Assembly: GCA_030998015.1 (NCBI GenBank) | Contig: JARWMV010000001.1 | Span: 248,001-312,000 of the forward strand | DNA: 64,000 nt | Reading direction: 5' to 3' | Origin: Ceratorhiza oryzae-sativae | Taxonomy: Eukaryota > Basidiomycota > Agaricomycetes > Cantharellales > Ceratobasidiaceae | In this document: one piece after another, positions 51,398 to 64,000 of the stretch | How positions within the stretch are numbered: the first letter of the stretch is position 1 | Layout: every line of letters starts with the position of its first letter | Translations under genes and position numbers: made by a program | The notes under the pieces: generated by a model | The model's database searches: none | What the model saw: the letters and a program-made list of their open reading frames with translations, nothing else | What the model was told of the DNA's origin: nothing

Positions 51398-52241
51398 ATG
51401 CAGTTCAAGTCGACCTTCGCTCGCTTCGCGGCATTCGCCTTCTTCTTGCTGTCGTTCGCCATGCTCGTCTGTGCCGCCCCCGCTCCGGCCTCGGACGGGC
51501 TCGTCGTCCGTGGCGAGTCTCTGGTCGCTCGCGCCGATGGCACCCAGCAGGTGATCGACATCTGCAACAACGCAATGCCCGGTCTCCAGTCTGCAGTCGA
51601 CGACATGGGTGAGTTCCACTCCGTGACTACAACCGCGTACCCCGCGTTCTGACCCCTGCTCTCCCCAGTCACGTGCAGCAAAACCAAGGGATGCGACACC
51701 AAGGGCAAGTGTGACGCAGTCGCTGCTATTCTGCTCGCCATTGTCGCCAAGATCAAGGTCATCGTCGACCTCAAGCTCGACATCAACATTGCGCTCTGCA
51801 TCGATGTCCTCCTCAAACTGCTGATAGTGAGTACCTGACATTCCTTTTGCACACCCCGCCTTTTCCACCTCTTTATCATAATCTTCAAACTATACTATAG
51901 TGGCGTTGACCACTGACTCTACACGCTTGGTTCACAGATCATCTGCGCCGGGCTCCAGGCTTGCGTTGGACTGACCGTCGCCATCTGTGTTAGGTTGATC
52001 GCCGCCATCAAGGTCTACCTCCAGCTGATCATCAGCCTCTGCCTCACCATCGATGTCAAGCTCACAATCATCGCCAAGATTGTTGCTTCCTGAGTATCGA
52101 GGAATATGTGAAGCGGTCTCTACGGAACAATACTGACGTTATATGCCGTTTGCTTCGTTCGCTCGTCGCAGTTTGACTGTGTACCTCTCATTGTTGATCA
52201 GCCTCGGACTGAACGTGGTTGTCTTCCTCGGCGGGCTCTAG
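51398..52241 (+). CDS. secreted hydrophobic protein, paralogue D (third splice donor lost)
   Basis: Exons 51398-51608, 51669-51826 and 51938-52089 are intact: signal peptide MQFKSTFARFAAFAFFLLSF, Cys cluster CSKTKGCDTKGKC, and hydrophobic blocks AAILLAIVAKIKVIVDLKLD and IAAIKVYLQLIISLCLTID. At 52090 the donor that is GTGAGT in paralogues A-C (phase kept) reads CTGAGT, so the GT is destroyed. Read-through meets TGA at 52091-52093, which would remove the last 23 residues. The fourth exon (52172-52241, ending LISLGLNVVVFLGGL) is still perfect, including its CAG acceptor. The change is therefore recent, or this base is an assembly error. Confidence 0.78.
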
Positions 52242-52405
52242 GCGAGGGGCAAAGAAGCGCATGTGGGCGCGATTGCAAGGGAGAGGAAGCAGGCCTGGAG
52301 GTACAGATTGTGTTCCCTGGCTACGCAGTTTTCCCTCATGTAAACAATTTTGTCTGGATCTCGAATTGATAAATATATGAAAATAGCACCACGCAAGCCT
52401 ATGTA

Positions 52406-53831
52406 ACAATTTTTCGCGCCCGTCATTCAACCTCTCTGTCGCAATACAATATTAAATACCAGAGCGTAGTATTTCGGGAACTTAGCTTGCTGCTCTTCGG
52501 CCTAGGCACTCTTGGGTTCGCATATCCAACTTATTCGTCTGTGTTACTACACAAGGGGACGATACATTCGCTTCAGAGGACTCTTCGGTAGCAATTTTGG
52601 TAGATCTCCAGTACTTTCAGCTGAGAGCATACCATCCATGATCGCATATGAATAACTTGGTTAGATCAAGTACATTGGTGGACAACAAAAGAGGGGCTAA
52701 GCAACGGGGAGGTGCCCGGTCTCTCTCTCCAGTTTTCTCTTTGTGTTGTCTTTAGTCTAGTGCTCAGGCTTTTGGACTGCAGGTAGCCACTGGTTGGTAT
52801 TCAATTGTCACATAGATTAAATTATGTTCTCCACGAACCCATATTTCTCACTCTGCTACCTTTTTTTGGGCCTGAATGGATTTCACCAGGTGGAAGCCAT
52901 GAAGTCGTCCTATCTTGTTGCACGCATTCAAAGTCGACCACCCCGTCAATCTCTTTCGAAATAGGGTTCTTGTCACTTAGGCTGCCCCAGTCGACCTCAC
53001 TCCATTGGAGGTTAGAGGGAGGAGCTGTATAGTTTGTTTATGCCATCGTAATCAATATGGAATTTGGACAGTGACAATAAAATTTCCAGGGCTAGAGACG
53101 AGTATACGGGCTGATAGAGGATAATGTAATCCTACAATGTAGTGCAGACGACCGACCCCGGGGGGCATACCTGATTACCCCTTATCCCAATGCCAACGAA
53201 CTAAAGAATGAAAAACGTCAATGGCGCCTGTTTTGGCATTTGTGCAGTGTTTGGGCATGAAAACACCTCATTAAAAGCATACCATAATTCTATGACACAA
53301 TTAAATACAAGCCACGTTTGTATCCGAACTGGGGCAACGTTCGATTCCCTCAGATGTCTCTTGTTTTAGCAGTATTCGATGCGTCGGAGCAAGTGAACGA
53401 AATTTAATATATTACACCCTGTGGCGAAGTATATCTCGCTACCACAATCTCGCCTCTCTATGTTTCCCACCTCGTCATTTCGATCGTGGATGGTAAACCT
53501 TGGTTGCGGGCAAATGAATCTTTCGTGGCCGCGATAAAGGAAGATAGCCGAACAGACAGAAACCTAAAGGTAAGTTGCAGCTTGGAGCGTGGACTTAATG
53601 AACATCCTAGTGGTTCCAAATCGTTGGTATTGGACGAACATGTGGTCGTTGCACCAATGCATGGGTCAATTTAGTGACTTCAGGAACCGAATCTCATGGG
53701 ACTTGATTCAGCAGCCGCGAGATCGGAACCAAACACCCTCTCTTTACCCCATCCAAATGCTGCTTCATCAATGCTCGTCAAAAACACCCAACTTGTGCAT
53801 TCAGTCCAACTGTAACATTGCTTATGTCTAA
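52406..53831. other. gene-poor stretch
   Basis: No domain, signal peptide or repeat recognised. Short plus-strand frames near 52805-53032 and 53486-53831 have no supporting features. Confidence 0.4.
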
Positions 53832-55233
53832 TCATACAAGCCCAGTTTTTGGTGTGCCCGGGTTACTTCCCGTGGTTTCAGTCGCTGCAATTGTTTCGTT
53901 AGTATGTGGTACCAACAATGTCGCAGGTTGATTCGGTCGAGGGGAGGTAGGCTTGCTCGGCACCTGCGGAGGCTGAGGAGCAGACGTCCGTCGTTCGTAC
54001 TCTTCGTCGTCAATCGAAAATCGTTGATCGATCATTGGGGCGCCCTCGTGCTCGTCCTGTGACACCGATTGGAACCCGTCTCTCCTAGGAGGCGGGGCCT
54101 GTCTCGAAAAGCCGGAATCACTCCCGAACCCTCCGGTCGGCCCAAACCCATTGCCACGCGCAAATCCGCGTGGTTGACGCTGTCCCGGCCCGGTGGACAC
54201 CCATCCGTCATTCCGTGGTCCAAAGTTGTCTTTGACAAAGTAAAAGCAGTCGTAAATGCTGTGCTCGAAAGCGGAGAGACGTTGGGTAGTTGGTCTAGAC
54301 CCGGTAGCCAAGTACATAACGGTTATAGAGTGTTGCGCCTACAAGGTATGTCATGAAGGCGGCTAAGAGGCTTTCAGGAGCACATGCGTGAGCGCCTAGA
54401 TGATACAAATAGCGAGGTTTGCTTACATTGCGGCAAAGACAGCAAATAAGCCACCTGCCCCAACACTCTTCGCCGTTGGGCAAGCAACCTGGAGGATGAT
54501 CTCTGTGAAATCAATCTGATCCAATCAAGACATGAGACTCACGTGTGTTCTCCATTCAAAGAAGAATGCACAGGCGTTATCGTCCTCGGGGGAAGCTGGG
54601 CAACCAGAATAGGGGAACCGACCGCAAATACTGCTGGGTCACATATAAATCTACGTACGTCACAAAATGTCACTCGGTCTGTCCCTCCTCAGGAACGGAG
54701 AAACCCACCGAATAATTGAACTGGCCCTCAGATTTGTGGCACTCTTGCATGTAGATCCGTTCTCATAGATCAGGAGAGGGTGTTTTTGTTTAATCAGTAC
54801 TGTGGTATTGTATGCCCTTGCCCGACCAACAGTATCAGTTTCAAACCCGAGAAGAATTCCACCGGACAAGACTCACCCGATCGAAAAATCACCATGAGCG
54901 GCCCTCACAAACCCGCCAATCTGATCCGTTTTGTCCACATGCTGCGGATTCCACAGCTCGGTCGTGACCTTTTGGCAGACGTTGAGCTTGAAGGTGCGAC
55001 CGCTGTCGGACGTGAACTCGTAATCCTTCCTGCAGCACATGATGAAATGAATCAGTGTCGAACTCAGACGGCTGGGGTGAAAATGAATAGCCACGGTCTT
55101 GACCTACGTACTTGGACCTCAACGGGGACAGATCATAATATCCATTTTCGTCTTCGCCAGTGCAGGGCGCTTTATCTGCGCCGTAGGCAGCCGCGAGGAA
55201 AGGCAGTAATGGTACAACAGATTTAATACGCAT
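53832..55233 (-). CDS. MRH/ATG27-type transmembrane sorting receptor (mannose-6-phosphate receptor-like)
   Basis: Type I membrane protein of the Mrl1/ATG27 group, likely cycling between Golgi, endosomes and vacuole. The signal peptide is MRIKSVVPLLPFLAAAYGAD. The lumenal domain follows: PCTGEDENGYYDLSPLRS, KKDYEFTSDSGRTFKLNVCQ, HPLLIYENGSTCKS, IIRFICDPAV and CAFFFEWRTH, with the paired cysteines of an MRH fold. VACPTAKSVGAGGLFAVFAA precedes the transmembrane segment. AAFMTYLVGATLYNRYVLGY then RGLDQLP marks the membrane exit. The cytosolic tail is Gly/Pro/Ser-rich and ends NPGTPKTGLV. The ATG at 55233 is chosen because it starts the signal peptide. Mannose-6-phosphate binding itself is not demonstrated. 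Confidence 0.8.
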
Positions 55234-55465
55234 GGCTGGGATGAACCGCGTTGGCAACGGACAGACCAGGCTGTGCAGCAGAGATCACAGTGCAAGCGCT
55301 TATCTGGTCCGTGGTTCTGAAGGGACTCGATGATTGGCTTGTGCCCGAAATACCGTAGAAACTGATTGAAAGTTCATAGAATCAAATTGACTAGAACCGT
55401 ATTGAACACATGTCCAAAATCCAACGATGCAACCGCGACTCCCCACTTGTATTGTTTTGAAGCCG

Positions 55466-57347
<1,882 letters not shown>

Positions 57348-58708
57348 CGTTGGGCGAATCAAGAGGCAGTCTTTGGATTACGCACGTGACATGGTGGCGG
57401 TGTTGACTCGCGGCTAATGGGGTCTTGGATAAATGCTGACGTCTTACAATCAGGCAGAATGCAAATATGTGCTCTCGATGCTATAGTTGAATTTCATGCG
57501 ATGAGGTAGTTCTAGAAGCCGTAAAATACACAGCACTATCCAGCGCAACCCAACGAGGATCACGGGGGCACAAGCCCAGCTTTGAGGTCAGACCTGAACC
57601 ACAAGAAGACTGAACAATAAAATGAGATGATATCATCGTGTACGTGTGTACGTAGATGCGCTGGCTTAATTTCTTTCATGAGTGACAGCGACCGCATGGC
57701 GATCAACAATACAACCAGCTCGGTGCCTCAGTATTATTAGCCGCCAAACCTCTTGCACCCAGCCGTGTGGCGAACGGAGATGGCAAGGCTACTTGAGCAC
57801 TCCAGGATCCACCCTGAGTGCTTCATAGAATTTAGTTGTTCGAGGAGAGACAATGTGTTGAACGTAGGGTTTTTCCTGCAGGTGAATCAGTCGTCTAATT
57901 GAGCCGATGGCATTATCAAAAATATAGCATCCCAATTTTCATCTCGGGATGATTTAGAATTTTTTGAGCAGTTTTTATCCAGCGGAGCTCCATTTGCTCG
58001 GTGCCAAGCTTGCTCAACTTGTGACCAAAAACTGATCTCTGCCATTCCTGCAGATCCACACGCCCAACATTGAGCGAATGATGAAATACTCAAGCGGTCG
58101 ATTGTATGCCGTGGAAGTTTGATTCATGGTCAGCTGCAAACTACCAAGGCATTCGACCCCACGCTTCCATTATCCACGTCTGTAGATCGGCAGGACGAGG
58201 CCTGCACATGATGTTCCGTGCGTTGCATAGCGGCCGTAATGTAATAACAACATGTGTTCACTGCATCAGACTTCTAAAAACGGAATACGTTGAATCGATT
58301 TGATGGGGCCGAGCTTTACTTACCTATTCTCCGTGCTCGCCTGCCTTGTGTTTGTGGACTCTGGATTGAAGCAAAATGTTGACTTATAGTCGATGCTTAA
58401 AAGTTATTCAGCCCAAACAGGAAAACAGGAGTGATCCGCCTTTGATTGATTGCCGTATTAGAAGTCTCAAAACGGCAGGCGGAGCGCTGTAAAAGGTGCA
58501 TATATTTACATTTCAAGTAATTCAGCTCCTATCCTCGGTTGGTAAGCTCCGACGACTCATGTGATACAAGTCAATGGTACTTCTTTACGGCCCCTCGTGT
58601 ACATCAACGTCGAGGGCCGCACAAGTGAGAATATGGCAAAGAAAATACGGTGGCTTGGTGAATAAAACGGCAGCTGTGTCTCTCATCTTAACCCATCCCC
58701 AAACCAAC
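57348..58708. other. intergenic stretch
   Basis: Promoter side of the complex I gene, then about 1.2 kb without recognisable genes, up to the promoter of the first Cys-rich gene. Confidence 0.45.
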
Positions 58709-59288
58709 ATGCGTTCCTTCAAACTGTTCAGTTTTATCTTTGGTCTCCTTGCAATTCTTTCTCTGGTCCTGGCCGAGGTGGCCCCCGTCGATAATCTTAA
58801 AGCTCGTGATGTCGACTTGAGCGAGGACACTGTCTCTGATGCCCTCCAGGCATACGTCGACCCGGATGTCGATCAGCTTACTGGCGCCAAGATGAAAGGC
58901 ACATGCCCCTACGGCAGTGAAATGTGTGGCCCTAACAAGTGCTGCCCTCACGGAGGTGGATGCTGCCCGAACAAGAAGTGCTGCAAGGCTGGTTACTGGT
59001 GCTACGGTGGTGGCTGTTGCCCTCGTGGCTACACTGGATGTGACGGCAAGGTAGGTTTGATTTAGTGGTATTCATTCTTCCTAGTTTACCGATTGATCGT
59101 TAAATAGGGCTGTTGTCCCGCGGGATCGAACTGCTGCAAGGGTGGAGGCTGCTGCAAGAAAGGGTCAATATCAATCAAATATTACCCGCGATTTGACGAG
59201 CTAACTGAGGTTTCTTAGGTATCACTGCTACTATAGCGACAAGTACCACAAGACTCGGTGCTGCCCAGATGGGAAACGCTGCCACTAA
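58709..59288 (+). CDS. Cys-rich secreted protein 1 (paired-Cys, granulin-like pattern)
   Basis: Exons 58709-59050, 59108-59163 and 59219-59288 encode 155 residues. A signal peptide (MRSFKLFSFIFGLLAILSLV) ends at LAEVAP. About 55 residues follow without cysteine, including DALQAYVDPDVDQL. The C-terminal domain has 22 cysteines in repeated CC pairs (CGPNKCCPHGGGCCPNKKCC, CYGGGCCPRGYTGCDGKGCC, NCCKGGGCCKKGYHC, RCCPDGKRC). The spacing resembles granulin or Cys-knot modules, but I cannot assign a named family. The sequence CCATCCCCAAACCAA directly before the ATG is repeated at the next gene. A secreted, disulfide-rich or metal-binding role is inferred. Confidence 0.78.
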
Positions 59289-61251
59289 CATATCCACCAA
59301 GGCCCGCGGTCCAATTGTAGCCGCCTGTATTCCAATTTATTGGATGTTGTCTCCTTCACTAGACAATCCGATTTAAATCTTGGGATGCTCTGTTATCTTC
59401 TTCCTTTCTGAATAGTTGAATATGAATGAATCATTTTTGCGTTTTCCAGCGCTCTGCGCGGCTCAACTTTGGATCGTCAACCCACAGCTGCACTCCCCCC
59501 TAAATACCTGAGTGCATAACACATAAAAAATGGTCTTAATCACCATAATAACATTAGAATCAAATATTAAGAGATCTATAAACAATTAAAGTGGCACGTG
59601 GAAACCATGAACCCACAGTTGCCGGCCTCGACTGGGTTACACGCGTTCATCTTGTGGCATATTTCGGTCTTTACACCACCCTAATAGCCACCCACCTCTT
59701 GAACATTGCGACTGAGCGCGAAATTCAAGCCTAGTGTCCTAGTTTTATCATATACGCGCTTGCTGAAAACGCGGCTGTCGACTTTCTTTGGCTACTGCGC
59801 ACTAGCGCGTTACGAACGCTGCTCGACTGGTCGTGAGTAAATACCCTATTTATCACCTCTATCCTAACACGAATGTCCTCATTTTATGTGTTTTGAATAG
59901 TAGTTCGTAGTAAATAATCCTCTAACATCGTGATGTGGGTTCGCTATGCCATTGTTACAAACCGACTTGGTTGCTTCCAATCGGAGTGTTATGCGCAAAT
60001 ATCCTGTATCATATACAATACCGACAACGACTGAGAATCCCCAGCTATTAATCTCATAATCGCACATCAAGCGAAGAGGAAACCAAAGGACCACTCGCAT
60101 GCAGCCTCAGTCGCTACAACCCATATCCTGTATGCGTGTCTTGGCAATTCAGTCAAATGTGACGAATCGTGATTTCGAGCGAGATATAATGGGGAATCGC
60201 AGCTGGGTACAAAATGTGCGAGAGTTCGGGATCAAAACCGAGCGTTAGTGAGCGTGGTTTTGGCCGCCTGATAAAAGAGCTCCGATGTCTCATTTGGCGA
60301 CTATTGGCCTTCCCCCACCCCCCATCACAGTGAAGAATGGGTGATAAAAAAATGGGCCCCATTGAATGGTTACTATCAATCAACTGAGCAAAATGGACCA
60401 ACGGTCGAAGCACAGTGATCCTATAACCCGTGCATTACAATTTGAACAAATAGCTCAACCCTGAAAAAGACCTGCAACCCCGAAATGTTGTTGTCTATGG
60501 GGAGCAAAAGCTCTTTATTACGGACTTTCATACGATAGAACTTATTCTACATGAGCGCTCGAGAAGGTGTGCGCTTAACCTGCCTGGCGAAAGGGCTGAG
60601 CTCGGCTGCTTCTACCCGTCTAGAATTTCCCCGTCGAACGGGAGGTGAAAAGCCCAAAACATCCGATGATGTGGCCTAGTGGGCCGTTCGTGATGAGCTA
60701 CCAGCCATTCCCGTTTTGCCAAGTCATTAGATTTCACGTTTGGTACCAAGGCCCATCCATCTACCAATTAGGATTTACGTTCAACAGCCCTATATTGTGG
60801 CCGTGATATGATATGATTGTAATGTGCTAATTTAACCCAATATGACCGGCGCCTGTTGCTTCTCAACCGTCTCTAGCATTCCTATTTTGAGGCGTTGAAA
60901 CGAAGAGAACTGTCAAAAAAAAAGATCGTTGAATAATGTTCACTATAAACTTGTGGCCGCTAATATCAGGCCCTGATTGATTGCTAGGTTCGAAGCATAG
61001 GGAACACCAATGCTATGCCAGGCACGGCACATACCTGTACTGTTTAAGCAATTCACCACCGAATCTTCCTCGGCCATCGAGCTTCGACGACGCCATGTGA
61101 CACGGTTCAACTGCTGCTTCCTGAGCTTTTTGGATGTGTTCATCAATGTTGGGGCGGTACAAGGTAGTGTCTGGGAGAGGAAATACGGCGAGTCGGGGAA
61201 TATAATAAAAGCGCAAGCACTGCCGTCGCCGTAAGCCATCCCCAAACCAAG
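59289..61251. other. spacer between the two Cys-rich genes
   Basis: About 1.9 kb without a supported gene. The last 150 bases resemble the promoter of the first Cys-rich gene, with a GGAAATACGGCG-like block and a TATA-like AATAAAA. Confidence 0.45.
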
Positions 61252-61838
61252 ATGCGCTCTTTCTCACTACTCCATCTCCTTTTCTGCCTCTTCGCTGCAC
61301 TTTCTCTCGTACTAGCGGAGGTCGCACCCACAGCCGATCTTGAAACTCGCGCCTCTGGACAGAGCATTGACCCCGCGTCCGGAAAGTACCACTCGTACAT
61401 TGATACAGATGTTAGCCCGCTTGCTGCCGCTAGTGCCAAGTTGAAAGCCGTATGTCCATCAGGAACAGGCTATTGTAAAACAGGAGTATGTTGCCCCCTC
61501 GGAGGCGACTGCTGCCCGAAAAAAAAGTGCTGTAAGAAAGGCAGCTGGTGCTATGGTGGTGGATGCTGCCCTAACAACTATAACGGGTGTGACGGCAAGG
61601 TGAGCTTGTCTTGAGGCTGGCGATGTGAGATGATTCACTTATTATATTTGTGATAGGGATGCTGCGCCAAGGGCTGGAACTGCTGCAAAGGTGGAAAGTG
61701 CTGCAAGCCGGGGTGAGTCACGCTCGACTCATGTACCTGTTTTCAAGTGGTTAACCGCTACAACACAGATACTATTGTTACAAGAGTAATGCCCATAAGA
61801 AGATTATGTGCTGCCCGAATGGAAAGCTTTGTTTGTAA
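61252..61838 (+). CDS. Cys-rich secreted protein 2 (tandem paralogue)
   Basis: Exons 61252-61599, 61657-61712 and 61769-61838 (348, 56 and 70 bases) encode 157 residues. The second and third exons have exactly the lengths of those in the upstream copy. The signal peptide is MRSFSLLHLLFCLFAALSLV. The linker is longer and more Ser/Ala-rich. The Cys domain keeps all 22 cysteines in register (CKTGVCCPLGGDCCPKKKCC, CYGGGCCPNNYNGCDGKGCC, NCCKGGKCCKPGYYC, MCCPNGKLC). Conservation of every cysteine despite extensive divergence elsewhere suggests selection on the fold. Confidence 0.8.
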
Positions 61839-62232
61839 TACAACAGACGGGCAGATCCAAAGCTCTTGGGTGTATTGAATCTCGATTCAGCCCTTGCTTT
61901 TTTTCTTTTGTAATGTTTGTTCGACCGTTTATTTTCCTATGATTCTCTACTATTGAAATGTCGCATACTGATCTTGGCGCCGACGCTCAATCGCTGCGAG
62001 TAGGATATAGTAAATACTATGGAATTAATATGGGCGCATATAACGCGTGTAGTACAATTTGCTGCTGACCGACGAGATAACATGACGGCTCGATCAGCCG
62101 GTAAGGATGGGGGACGCAAACGCGCCGGCGTGACCGACCACCTCGAACGAAGAGCAAGACTCGCGAGACGAGGTGGGATCCAACAGCAAGACGCGAAGGG
62201 CATGAAGCACAAATTTCACTTACAAGTGGGGA

Positions 62233-62614
62233 ATGGTGGGCGGGGCAGAAAAGAACGCGCAAAACAAACGCGTTGTGCGACCGCCGACATGGTGAGGAGG
62301 AGGTATGGATCCCGTGACCTGTGGCACGAGATCGAACCTGGCGTTGCTCGTGCAAGCGCCGGGCGATTCCCTCGGTCAGTATTGATCATGTCGCTCCGCT
62401 GGCTCCGCTACATGCTCACACACTCGGAGAGATTCAATATCAGTTGCCAGTTATTGCTAATCTTTTCATCCGTGGTGCGCGGATTGACGCCAAAACCATC
62501 GGATGGTGTCTTTCCCATCACTTTCGCAACCAGCATGTATCCAAGCGCGGAGGAATCGCGCGACAGTTGAATTTCCGCCGCCTAATTCCTAACCTGACGA
62601 AGCGAAAGGTGTGA
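62233..62614 (+). CDS. hypothetical small basic protein
   Basis: ATG at 62233, exon 62233-62291, GTGAGG donor, CAG acceptor, then exon from 62380. The spliced frame reads MVGGAEKNAQNKRVVRPPTC, then IDHVAPLAPLHAHTLGEIQY, QLPVIANLFIRGARIDAKTI and RGGIARQLNFRRLIPNLTKR. It ends KV-stop at 62614 or, after another intron, KIT-stop at 62666. About 98 residues, basic. No family recognised. It could be a chance frame. Confidence 0.32.
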
Positions 62615-62793
62615 AAAAATGTAGATGAACCATTAGCCAAATCTAACACACCTCTAGATCACGTGAACGGGGTCCCTTCATCCGCACGTGAAATGTCGGT
62701 GAGCGATCAGCCGGGCGCTTTCCGACCACGACACTACCCAATCAGCCTCAGTAAAACCTTCCTACCTACCCTTTTGATTTTTAGCAATACACC

Positions 62794-64000
62794 ATGGCCG
62801 TGCTATCCGCCGCACGAACTCAAGCCTACATCGTGGCGTCGAAGAGAACAGCATTTGGAGCGTTTGGCGGCAAGTAAGTTTCGAGCAGCTGATCAAACGG
62901 TTGGATGGCATTGATTGCCGATTAAGGCTCAAGGATATAAAGGCATCGGAGCTTGGTGGTCTTGCGAGCAAAGCTGCTTTGGCAACTTTGCCCGAAGGTG
63001 TACAGGTGGATAGTGTTATTTTCGGGTTGGTTTCTACGGTTTGTTATCCTGCCTTGTGGAAGCCTAATATGTTGCAGGTCGGTTCAACAAACCGATAATT
63101 CAGGAGCATACTTAGCGCGCCATGTCGGTCATCTCAGTGGCCTACCCGTCACGGTGCCAGCGCTGACTGTCAACAGGTATGCCCCCCAAAACATTCGAGA
63201 CCGGCAAACTCTGAAGTGATGTAGGCTTTGTGGCTCGGGGTTCCAGTCGGTTGTTAATGCAGTTCATGAAATCCAGCTCGGGGAATCAAACGTTGTCCTA
63301 ACTGGTGAGCTGCTATTTCAATGGGACCTTGTCTTTGTTCTTATCAGCCGACTACTCGTTCAGGTGGCACTGAGAACATGTCAATGGCGCCATACACACT
63401 TCATGGCATTCGTTTCGGAACACTCGTTACGGGGTCGATCAAAAGCTTGTGGATTCACTCGCTGCTGCACTGACGGATCAGGTTCCGGGTGGCCAGCCAG
63501 GTCTTTCACCAACTCCCATGGGAGGTGAGTCCAGTCACCTTCAATTTCCCTTGTATTCAAACAATTGAATCACAAAGTCACTGCCGAGAATTTGGCTAAA
63601 AAGTATGGTATCACTCGTGATCAATGTGACGCATATGCACTTCGATCTCAACAACGGTGGGCTGCCGCGCAGGAATCAGGAGCCTTTGTAGATGAGATCA
63701 CTCCTGTAGAGTTGAAAGGGAAAAGGGAACCGAGGTGCGTGGTCAAAAAACTTCAAAGTAAACGCATATAATTTTGATCGGCATTTAGATTTTTAGCGTC
63801 GATGAGCATCCGCGTCCGACGGCAACATACGAATCTCTTGCAAAACTACCTAGCGTATTCATCAAACAAACAGGCACAGTTTCGGCTGGTAATGCAAGTG
63901 GAATTGGTGATGGTGCTGCCGCAAATGTAGTTGCGAGCGAGGAAGCCTGCCAACGGTAAGTTTTTGGCAGCAAATTCGAGTGTGATCTGATCTCTAATAT
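62794..64000 (+). CDS. 3-ketoacyl-CoA thiolase (ACAA2-like), partial, frame-interrupted
   Basis: Thiolase of beta-oxidation/acetyl-CoA metabolism. [20 protein letters not shown] begins the N-terminal thiolase domain. Then come [40 protein letters not shown] and [20 protein letters not shown] with the catalytic Cys. Next are [51 protein letters not shown] and [20 protein letters not shown]. Between GIRF and [19 protein letters not shown] (about 63414-63423) the frame slips (one base lost or two gained) with no intron possible. The C-terminal catalytic His and Cys/Gly motifs lie beyond the window end. The start is the ATG at 62794, in good context (CACCATGG). Confidence 0.84.

Larger units (their letters stand above)
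51220..52405 (+). repeat. right arm of large inverted repeat 2
   Basis: Mirror copy of 49195-50395 with promoter, four exons and 3' flank. Confidence 0.78.

Overview
The window is nuclear DNA of a filamentous basidiomycete. Almost every gene is split by short introns of roughly 45-70 bases with GT(A/G)AGT-like donors. The gene content is that of an Agaricomycete: a STE3-type pheromone receptor, kinase-domain paralogues with SR-rich linkers, a DUF7330-like protein, and several lineage-restricted small secreted proteins. A Rhizoctonia/Ceratobasidium-like fungus is my best guess. That is inference from gene style, not a database match.

Layout. 0.1-2.1 kb: DUF89/ARMT1-like damage-control phosphatase (-). 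4.9-5.4 kb: a small secreted protein with a dibasic KR site (+). 5.7-10.9 kb: a large gene with three kinase folds, one active-looking and two degenerate, joined by an SR-rich linker (+). A decayed copy of its last exon lies at 12.1 kb. 12.6-16.0 kb: AP-3 delta (-). 16.4-17.8 kb: STE3 receptor (-). 19.7-21.0 kb: P-loop GTPase with coiled coil and hydrophobic tail (+). 21.1-24.0 kb: FIP1 polyadenylation factor (+). 24.6-25.4 kb: a secreted hydrophobic protein (-). 28.4-29.6 kb: BMT5-like rRNA methyltransferase (-). 30.1-32.4 kb: GCK-III Ste20 kinase (-). 36.0-40.0 kb and 49.2-52.4 kb: two large inverted repeats, each carrying a divergent pair of secreted hydrophobic paralogues. Between them, at 42.4-48.5 kb, is a compact block of YSY6/RAMP4, HAT2/MSI1, ATP synthase subunit e, a glutaredoxin and a DUF7330-like gene. 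53.8-57.3 kb: MRH/ATG27-type sorting receptor and complex I 49-kDa subunit (both -). 58.7-61.8 kb: two tandem 22-cysteine secreted proteins (+). 62.8 kb to the window end: 3-ketoacyl-CoA thiolase (+, partial).

The most unusual content is the secretome. There are eight signal-peptide proteins of types I do not recognise: five from one family, two Cys-rich, and one KR peptide. The five-member family has conserved exon lengths and intron phases. Four members form two palindromic, divergently transcribed pairs that share a promoter block, and one member has lost a splice donor.

Quality note. Five otherwise conserved genes (FIP1, GCK-III kinase, glutaredoxin, complex I 49 kDa, thiolase) each need a single-base-scale frame correction that no intron explains. 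This looks more like residual assembly indels than pseudogenes.

The long gaps (2.1-4.8, 10.9-12.1, 17.9-19.7, 25.4-28.4, 32.4-36.0, 40.0-42.4, 52.4-53.8, 57.4-58.7 and 59.3-61.2 kb) hold only repeats, weak open frames or nothing I can name.
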